Below, piece by piece: positions 38,663-43,876 of a stretch of DNA of 43,876 nucleotides. Origin of the DNA: a virus; the IMG/VR virus record IMGVR_UViG_3300042691_007255, positions 1 through 43,876 of that record; one strand, given 5' to 3'. The position numbers were made by a program, and so were the translations under genes. Position 1 is the first letter of the stretch, and every line of letters begins with the position of its first letter. The notes under the pieces are model-generated. The model had not been told where the DNA came from. It saw only the letters and a list, made by a program, of their open reading frames with translations, and did not search any database.

Positions 38663-41110
38663 ATGGCAATAGATAAAAGTGTAGGTCAAGCCCCTTTAGG
38701 CATAGAAGAATTAGCAGCCACTCAACCTGATTTAAGTATTGAGATCGAGAACCCAGAATCTGTCACGTTAGATGATGGTAGTATGGAGATTACAATTACT
38801 CCAGGTAAAGAAACTAATGATGAATTTAATGCTAACTTAGCAGAAGATATGGATGAGGGTCAGTTGACAGAGTTGTCAGGTGATCTTGTTGGTGAATTTG
38901 ATGCTGATATTAATTCAAGAAAAGATTGGCTTACCACTTACGTAGACGGCTTAGAATTACTTGGTTTAAAAGTAGAAGATAGAACTGAGCCATGGCCAGG
39001 TGCATGCAACGTGTACCACCCACTACTTACAGAAGCACTTGTGAAGTTCCAAGCAGAAACTATGATGGAAACATTTCCAGCAATAGGCCCTGTTAAAACC
39101 CAAATCATCGGCAAACAAACTCCAGAGAAAGAAGCAGCAGCATTAAGAGTTAAAGAGGATATGAATTATCAGCTTACTGATATGATGCCTGAGTATAGAC
39201 CTGAACATGAACGAATGTTATGGGGTTTAGGTTTAGCTGGTAACGCGTTTAAGAAAGTTTATTATGATCCGTCACTAGAACGCCAAGTGGCGATGTATGT
39301 TCCTGCAGAAGATATCGTAGTTCCTTACGGTGCTTCATCATTAGAAACAGCAGAACGTGTGACACACGTGATGCGTAAAACAAAAAATGAATTACGTAAA
39401 TTACAAGTTGCAGGATTCTACCGTGATGTAGATCTTGGTGAACCGTTCTTAGATATTGATGAAGCGGAAAAGAAAATTGCAGAGAAGTTAGGATTTAATC
39501 CCACAGAGGATGACAGATATAAAATCCTTGAGATGCATGTTAATTTAGATTTAGAAAATGGTGATTCTGAAGATGGTATTGCGTTACCTTATGTAGTTAC
39601 AATTGAAAAAGGTACAGGCACTATATTATCTATTAGACGTAATTGGAATCCAGATGACGACCTAAAAGCTAAACGTAATCACTTTGTTCACTATGGTTAC
39701 ATACCAGGCTTTGGTTTCTATTGCTTCGGTTTAATTCATTTAATAGGTGCCTTTGCTAAGTCAGGTACTATGATCTTACGTCAACTTGTTGACGCAGGTA
39801 CACTAAGTAATTTACCAGGTGGTATGAAGTCACGAGGCTTGCGTATTAAAGGTGATGATACACCGATTGCACCAGGTGAATGGCGTGACGTAGATGTACC
39901 AAGTGGTGCGATTCGTGACAACATTTTACCGCTTCCATACAAAGAGCCAAGCCAAGTTCTCAATCAGTTAATGAATCAAATTATCGAAGAAGGACGACGT
40001 TTTGCTAGTGCTGCAGATATGAAAGTGTCTGATATGAGTGCTAACTCTCCGGTCGGTACAACCCTTGCTATATTAGAAAGAACTCTCAAAGTAATGTCAG
40101 CGGTTCAAGCGCGTATTTACTATGCAATGAAACAAGAGTTCAAACTTCTTAAAGGCATCATTCGTGATTACACTCCAAAAGAATATTCATACGATCCTGA
40201 TGTAGGTGATAGAAGAGCTAAACAAGCCGACTATGATAACGTAGATGTAATTCCTGTAAGTGATCCTAATGCTGCGACGATGTCACAAAAAGTTGTTCAG
40301 TATCAAGCGGTTATGCAGATGGCACAACAGTATCCACAGATCTATGATCTACCAGAACTTAATCGTCAGATGTTAGAAGTATTAGGTATTAAGAATATTG
40401 GTAAATTAGTTCCTGCCGCTGAAGATCAAAAACCAAAAGATCCAGTTTCAGAAAACATGGCAATTATTAATATGAAACCGGTCAAAGCGTTTATCTATCA
40501 AGACCATCAAGCTCACTTAGCTGTGCATATGGCAGCGATGCAAGATCCTAAACTTATGCAAATGATGAGTCAAAACCCACAAGCTCAAATGATTCAAGCT
40601 GCGGCGTTAGCTCATATTAACGAACATATTGCGTTTGAGTATAGAAAACAATTAGAAGAACAATTAGGTGTACCACTACCTAATCCGGATGAAACATTGC
40701 CTGAAGATGTGGAAGTTGAATTATCTAGGTTAACTGCAGCAGCAGCACAAAAACTACTAGCTAAAGATCAATCTGAAATGCAACAGCAACAAGCACAACA
40801 GCAGCAACAAGATCCAATTATTCAAATGCAACAACAAGAGCTACAACTTAAAGCGCAAGACTTACAGATTAAAGCTCAAAAAACGCAAGCAGATATTGAG
40901 ATTGAGCAACAACGTCTTGAACTTGAGAAAGAAAAAATGATGTCTCATGAAAGACTTGAAGGTGCTCGCCTTGGTGCTAAAGCTACACACGATAAACAAA
41001 AAGCAGAATCTGATAACGTAATACAAGGCATTAAATTAGGTATGGATGCTGAGTTTAAGAAAAAAGAAATTTCTTTAAAAGAAAAGGATCAACAAAAACC
41101 ACAGGAGTAG
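38663..41110 (+). CDS. Portal protein with Gln-rich C-terminal coiled coil
   Basis: 815 residues. The core (about 75-560) has WPGACNVYHPLLTEALVKFQ, GNAFKKVYYDPS, HYGYIPGFGFYCFGLIHLIG and NSPVGTTLAILERTLKVMSA, typical of the P22-like podoviral portal family that forms the dodecameric DNA channel. The last 130 residues are a Gln/Lys/Glu-rich helix with CAA/CAG codon runs (about 40780-40812), like the barrel or crown extension of P22 portals. The N-terminal 65 residues are acidic and probably flexible. Placement after TerL and before scaffold is canonical. Confidence 0.88.
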   Translation: MAIDKSVGQAPLGIEELAATQPDLSIEIENPESVTLDDGSMEITITPGKETNDEFNANLAEDMDEGQLTELSGDLVGEFDADINSRKDWLTTYVDGLELLGLKVEDRTEPWPGACNVYHPLLTEALVKFQAETMMETFPAIGPVKTQIIGKQTPEKEAAALRVKEDMNYQLTDMMPEYRPEHERMLWGLGLAGNAFKKVYYDPSLERQVAMYVPAEDIVVPYGASSLETAERVTHVMRKTKNELRKLQVAGFYRDVDLGEPFLDIDEAEKKIAEKLGFNPTEDDRYKILEMHVNLDLENGDSEDGIALPYVVTIEKGTGTILSIRRNWNPDDDLKAKRNHFVHYGYIPGFGFYCFGLIHLIGAFAKSGTMILRQLVDAGTLSNLPGGMKSRGLRIKGDDTPIAPGEWRDVDVPSGAIRDNILPLPYKEPSQVLNQLMNQIIEEGRRFASAADMKVSDMSANSPVGTTLAILERTLKVMSAVQARIYYAMKQEFKLLKGIIRDYTPKEYSYDPDVGDRRAKQADYDNVDVIPVSDPNAATMSQKVVQYQAVMQMAQQYPQIYDLPELNRQMLEVLGIKNIGKLVPAAEDQKPKDPVSENMAIINMKPVKAFIYQDHQAHLAVHMAAMQDPKLMQMMSQNPQAQMIQAAALAHINEHIAFEYRKQLEEQLGVPLPNPDETLPEDVEVELSRLTAAAAQKLLAKDQSEMQQQQAQQQQQDPIIQMQQQELQLKAQDLQIKAQKTQADIEIEQQRLELEKEKMMSHERLEGARLGAKATHDKQKAESDNVIQGIKLGMDAEFKKKEISLKEKDQQKPQE

Positions 41111-41116
41111 TAAATT

Positions 41117-41311
41117 ATGGACCAAACGCTAGAGCTATTATTGTCTCGAATAGATGATCAGCGCAAAACAGTTTTAATAAATTTAGGAGACGGAGCAGCG
41201 AAGGATTATGCTTCGTACCAAAATATGACCGGATATATACGAGGTTTATCCGTAGCAGAAAGTTTAATTAAAGACCTCGCACAAAGAATGGAGACTTATG
41301 ACGATGAGTGA
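41117..41311 (+). CDS. Small conserved protein between portal and co-chaperonin
   Basis: 64 residues. LELLLSRIDDQRKTVLINLG, GAAKDYASYQNMTGYIRGLS, VAESLIKDLAQRME: a helical hairpin. I recall this small gene right after the portal in related phages; it may be a head-assembly aid, but no function is known. It overlaps the next gene by 14 bases. Confidence 0.6.
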   Translation: MDQTLELLLSRIDDQRKTVLINLGDGAAKDYASYQNMTGYIRGLSVAESLIKDLAQRMETYDDE

Positions 41312-41747
41312 CATACTCACAATGAATAAAAATCTGGTTGATGCAAATGGTCGACCGATCCATATTCCAACTGTAGATGAAGTAGAAGCAGAAGATATAC
41401 CGATTGAAGAAAGAGGTTTACAACTGCCAGATCCAAAAGGTTACAGAATTTTATGTGCAATTCCTGAAGCATCGGAAACATATGAAAGTGGTTTAGTTAA
41501 AGCAGGACAAACTAAACATATAGAAGAACATTCAACTGTAGTGCTATTCGTAGTTCGTATGGGTGATATGTGTTACAAAGACGAGTCAAGATTTCCGACT
41601 GGTCCATGGTGTAAAGAGGGTGATTTTATTTTGACACGTGCATACGCAGGTACTAGATTTAAAATCCACGGAAGAGAATTCCGCATTATTAACGACGATA
41701 CTGTAGAAGGTGTGGTGCAAGATCCACGCGGCTACACTCGCGCATAA
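41298..41747 (+). CDS. GroES-like co-chaperonin
   Basis: 149 residues (an ATG at 41304 is an alternative start). After an N-terminal 45-residue leader comes the cpn10 pattern: GYRILCAIPEASETYESGL, a mobile-loop-like stretch (KAGQTKHIEEHS), TVVLFVVRMGDMCYKD, then FPTGPWCKEGDFILTRAYAG and KIHGREFRIINDDTVEGVV. The GDMCYKD...GPWCKEGDFI...YAG order is that of viral co-chaperonins acting with host GroEL, as T4 gp31 does for capsid folding. The loop lacks the usual GGI/L signature, so GroEL contact may differ. It sits between portal and scaffold genes, in line with capsid folding. Confidence 0.75.
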   Translation: MTMSDILTMNKNLVDANGRPIHIPTVDEVEAEDIPIEERGLQLPDPKGYRILCAIPEASETYESGLVKAGQTKHIEEHSTVVLFVVRMGDMCYKDESRFPTGPWCKEGDFILTRAYAGTRFKIHGREFRIINDDTVEGVVQDPRGYTRA

Positions 41748-41757
41748 GGAGAACTAA

Positions 41758-42795
41758 ATGGCTGAAGTTAAAGATGGCGATATTGTTTTTGAATATCCAG
41801 ATGATGACGAAATACCAGGTAGTAAAGTACCTGATGAAAAAGAAGTTGATTTAAGTCCTAAAGAAGCTGAACCTAAAGAAGTTAAGGTAGAAGCTAAAGT
41901 TAAAGATGATGATATTGATCTTGAAATTGAGGACGATACCCCACCACAAGATAAAGGTCGTGAACCCTTACCTAAAGAAGTGGTAGAAGAATTAGAGAAG
42001 GATAGTCTAGATGATTATTCTGAACGCGTTAAACAAAGAATGGCGCAGCTTAAAAAGGTTTGGCATGACGAAAGACGTGCTAAAGAAGCTGCAGACCGTG
42101 AACGTCAAGAGGCAATTAAATTTGCACAGCAAATTGCTGATGAAAATAAAAAGTTAAAAACTACATTAAGTAGCGGGGAAGAAACATACATCCAAACTTT
42201 AAAATCTGCCCTTGAAAATCAGTTAAATTTAGCTAAACGAGATTATCGAGAAGCTTATGACACGGGCAATACAGAGCAAATTATTGAAGCTCAACAAAGA
42301 ATGAACGATGCGCAATTTAAGCTAACACAAGCTAATAATTATGCACCTCAGTATAAAAACACTTTACAAGAGGCTGAAAAAGAGGTATATATACCACAAA
42401 GTCAACCTCAAGCACCAAAACCAGATACTAAAGCTCTTGCTTGGCAAGAAAAAAATGATTGGTTTGGCAAAGACGAAGAAATGACAAGTCTTGCTTTAGG
42501 TGTACATGAGAAATTAGTTAGGAGTGGCATAGATCCCACATCTGACGAATATTATCGTCGTATAGATAGTACGATGCAAAAACGATTCCCAGAATACTTT
42601 GGGGATGCAACGCTGGACGAGGAAAAACCCGCCGAGCGCACAAAACCTTCGACTGTAGTTGCTCCGGCAACGCGTAGTACCGCGCCTAAAAAAGTACGAT
42701 TGACGAAGACACAAGTAGCGTTAGCCAAGAAATTTGGTCTAACACCGGAACAATATGCAAGAGAAACTTTAAAATTGGAGAATGCAAATGGATAA
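41758..42795 (+). CDS. Capsid scaffolding protein
   Basis: 345 residues; AGGAG 5 bases before ATG. The first 90 residues are strongly acidic (DDEIPGSKVPDEKEVDLS, DDDIDLEIEDDTPPQDKGRE). The middle (about 95-220) is one long charged coiled coil (RVKQRMAQLKKVWHDERRAK). The end (about 290-345) is a basic piece, KKVRLTKTQVALAKKFGLTP, which resembles the C-terminal capsid-binding helix of P22-like scaffolds. It should direct coat assembly and then leave the prohead. No protease motif is present. Confidence 0.82.
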   Translation: MAEVKDGDIVFEYPDDDEIPGSKVPDEKEVDLSPKEAEPKEVKVEAKVKDDDIDLEIEDDTPPQDKGREPLPKEVVEELEKDSLDDYSERVKQRMAQLKKVWHDERRAKEAADRERQEAIKFAQQIADENKKLKTTLSSGEETYIQTLKSALENQLNLAKRDYREAYDTGNTEQIIEAQQRMNDAQFKLTQANNYAPQYKNTLQEAEKEVYIPQSQPQAPKPDTKALAWQEKNDWFGKDEEMTSLALGVHEKLVRSGIDPTSDEYYRRIDSTMQKRFPEYFGDATLDEEKPAERTKPSTVVAPATRSTAPKKVRLTKTQVALAKKFGLTPEQYARETLKLENANG

Positions 42796-43234
42796 TAGAA
42801 AAGATCGTGAATTAGAAGTAAGAGATGAATTTGTTCGTGGAGATAGTTGGAAACCCGCCTCACTCCTACCTGAATTTAAAAAGGTACCAGGCTGGGCATA
42901 TAGATGGGTTCGTACAAGCTTACTAAACGATGCTGATAATCTAAATGTATCATCCAAAATGCGTGAAGGATGGGAACCCGTTAAACTAGCGGACCACCCT
43001 GAAATGAAAATAATGGTTGACCAAAATTCCCGTTTTAAAGACGGTATTGAAATTGGTGGATTATTATTATGCAAGATCCCAGAAGAGTTTGTTCGTCAAC
43101 GTAAAGCTCATTACGAGAACTTAGCTAAGCAACAAGCTGAAGCAGTTGACAACAGCTTTATGAAACAGAATGATCCACGTATGCCTCTTTTCTCAGAAAA
43201 GAAAGCTACGACATCATTCGGTAAAGGTAGTTAA
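42788..43234 (+). CDS. Conserved head-region protein
   Basis: 148 residues from the ATG at 42788, chosen because GGAG is 7 bases upstream; the ATG 6 bases earlier has almost no spacing. It contains RVGWAYRWVR-like GWAYRWVRTSLLNDADN, then MREGWEPVKLADHPEMKIMV, GIEIGGLLLCKIPEEFVRQR and a charged helical end. I recall this protein in the same place (scaffold - this - capsid) in related podoviruses. A virion or assembly role is inferred from position. Confidence 0.6.
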   Translation: MDNRKDRELEVRDEFVRGDSWKPASLLPEFKKVPGWAYRWVRTSLLNDADNLNVSSKMREGWEPVKLADHPEMKIMVDQNSRFKDGIEIGGLLLCKIPEEFVRQRKAHYENLAKQQAEAVDNSFMKQNDPRMPLFSEKKATTSFGKGS

Positions 43235-43257
43235 TATAAAAAATTAAGGAGATTATT

Positions 43258-43860
43258 ATGGCTTTTCCAACAGTCGATGCTCCGTACGGATTTAAACCAA
43301 TTAACCGTTTTGACGGTATGCCATATGCAGGTGCAACTCAGTTGTATCCTGTAACAAGTGGTCAAGCTGTTTACAATGGTCAAGTAGTTGCGTTCGTAAC
43401 GGGTGGCACAGTATCACCAGTAGCATTAACAGGTTCTACAAGCATTTATGCTGTAGGCGTTGTTACAGGTGTACAATATACAAACTCATCAGGTCAAACA
43501 GTGCAAGCTCAATATGCACCATCATCAGGCGTTTCTAACGTTTATGCTTATGTTGTGAACGACCCAGCTGCAGAATTTAAAGTAGCAGTTACTAACGGTT
43601 CTGGTGTTATCACCCCAATCGCTGGTACATGTTTAAATTCAAGCGTTGGTGGTGTCACAGGCACTGGCGATGCTGATACAGGTAATATCAATTCCTCTAT
43701 TGATGGTTCTACTGCTGCTACAGGCACAACACTATTATTTAGAGTGACAGGTCTTGTTCCAGAAACAACAAATTCTTCAGGTTTATACACAGAAGTTATT
43801 GTTAAATTTAATGGTACATGGCATCAACAATTATCAACCGTCGGCACAGCGCCAGCTTAA
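43258..43860 (+). CDS. Small beta-rich virion protein, capsid decoration candidate
   Basis: 200 residues; AAGGAG precedes ATG. The sequence opens FPTVDAPYGFKPINRFDGMP and is otherwise Gly/Ser/Thr/Val-rich with no charged clusters, forming alternating beta strands (VTSGQAVYNGQVVAFVTGG, YAVGVVTGVQY). This family is found next to capsid genes and is likely to decorate the shell. It is too short and lacks the HK97 features of a major capsid protein, which probably follows just outside the window. Confidence 0.6.
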   Translation: MAFPTVDAPYGFKPINRFDGMPYAGATQLYPVTSGQAVYNGQVVAFVTGGTVSPVALTGSTSIYAVGVVTGVQYTNSSGQTVQAQYAPSSGVSNVYAYVVNDPAAEFKVAVTNGSGVITPIAGTCLNSSVGGVTGTGDADTGNINSSIDGSTAATGTTLLFRVTGLVPETTNSSGLYTEVIVKFNGTWHQQLSTVGTAPA

Positions 43861-43862
43861 TT

Positions 43863-43868
43863 AAGGAG
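43863..43868 (+). promoter_or_regulatory. Ribosome binding site of a gene cut off by the window
   Basis: AAGGAG stands 2 bases after the preceding stop, and 8 bases remain to the window end. An ATG at or just past the end would have normal spacing. The gene is probably the major capsid protein, from gene order only. Confidence 0.6.
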
Positions 43869-43876
43869 AATAGAAC

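Noticed and set aside
43258-43860. Major capsid protein.
   Set aside because: The product is only 200 residues, with no HK97-type long helix or E-loop pattern, and the following ribosome site suggests the real capsid gene lies just outside the window.
1-43876. CRISPR array or integrase/attachment sites.
   Set aside because: No set of regularly spaced direct repeats of 25-40 bases and no recombinase gene were seen. The repeats at 32.5-33 kb are short and irregular, so a temperate or CRISPR-carrying phage is not supported.

Overview
The window is most of the genome of an AT-rich, tailed double-stranded DNA phage with a short-tailed (podovirus-like) gene set. It has a P22-type packaging and portal block, a gp10-like tail factor, and several large internal virion proteins. 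It also encodes a replication module with a primase-helicase, a family A DNA polymerase and an SNF2-type helicase. I see no integrase, no rRNA and no convincing tRNA. The host cannot be named from sequence alone; AT-richness and gene content fit an aquatic Gram-negative bacterium. The window is not a complete genome. It opens inside a GH24 endolysin gene and ends on a ribosome binding site whose gene lies outside. The major capsid protein and neck or adaptor genes are absent, so if the genome is circular or circularly permuted they should sit between the window end and the window start.

Layout. 1-12406 (+): end of the endolysin, a gp10-like tail protein, a jelly-roll fibre protein, two glycine/alanine-rich virion proteins flanking a GNAT-like protein, another internal virion protein, and a 1687-residue PLxRFG-type polyvalent protein. 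12407-24118 (-): a 66-residue protein with an apparent CTG start, PrimPol-DUF927 helicase, a small HTH regulator, a probable ssDNA-binding protein, a fused HTH/sigma region 4 protein, SNF2 helicase, an HNH-like protein, a Cas4/RecB-like nuclease, a tandem-domain 2OG-Fe(II) oxygenase, an HNH endonuclease and DNA polymerase. 24289-32362 (-): a chain of about 34 small, mostly overlapping genes. A lysis-like cassette (SleB hydrolase, lipoprotein, one-helix membrane protein), DUF3310 and VRR-NUC proteins come at its distal end. The promoter-proximal end holds about 22 very acidic hypothetical proteins. 32363-36349 (-): control and defence region with a GGAACA repeat array, a duplicated 39-bp element, two intrinsic terminators, a Fur-box-like palindrome, a GP88-like protein, ArdC and an SprT-like metalloprotein. 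36490-43860 (+): packaging and head genes (TerS candidate, TerL, portal, GroES-like co-chaperonin, scaffold, small virion protein).

The minus strand reads as separate transcription units. One runs from a strong sigma70-type promoter at 35680-35708 through ArdC and three small genes to a terminator at 34126-34151. A second runs from a promoter region carrying a Fur-like palindrome at 33971-33985 through two genes to a terminator at 33041-33066. A third starts at 32411-32439 and drives the small-gene array. An internal promoter at 19327-19355 would give a nearly leaderless SNF2 transcript. These minus-strand genes look early or middle (replication, host takeover, anti-defence). The plus-strand genes are late (packaging, head, tail, DNA ejection, lysis).

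The most unusual parts are the GGAACA array with its duplicated neighbour element, the Fur-like operator, the two-domain 2OG oxygenase, the phage co-chaperonin in the head cluster, two unrelated cell-wall hydrolases on opposite strands, and the dense acidic small-gene array. Five short genes that are easy to overlook were found by reading frames and ribosome binding sites: 12407-12607, 28344-28508, 29028-29198, 31265-31441 and 34628-34777.
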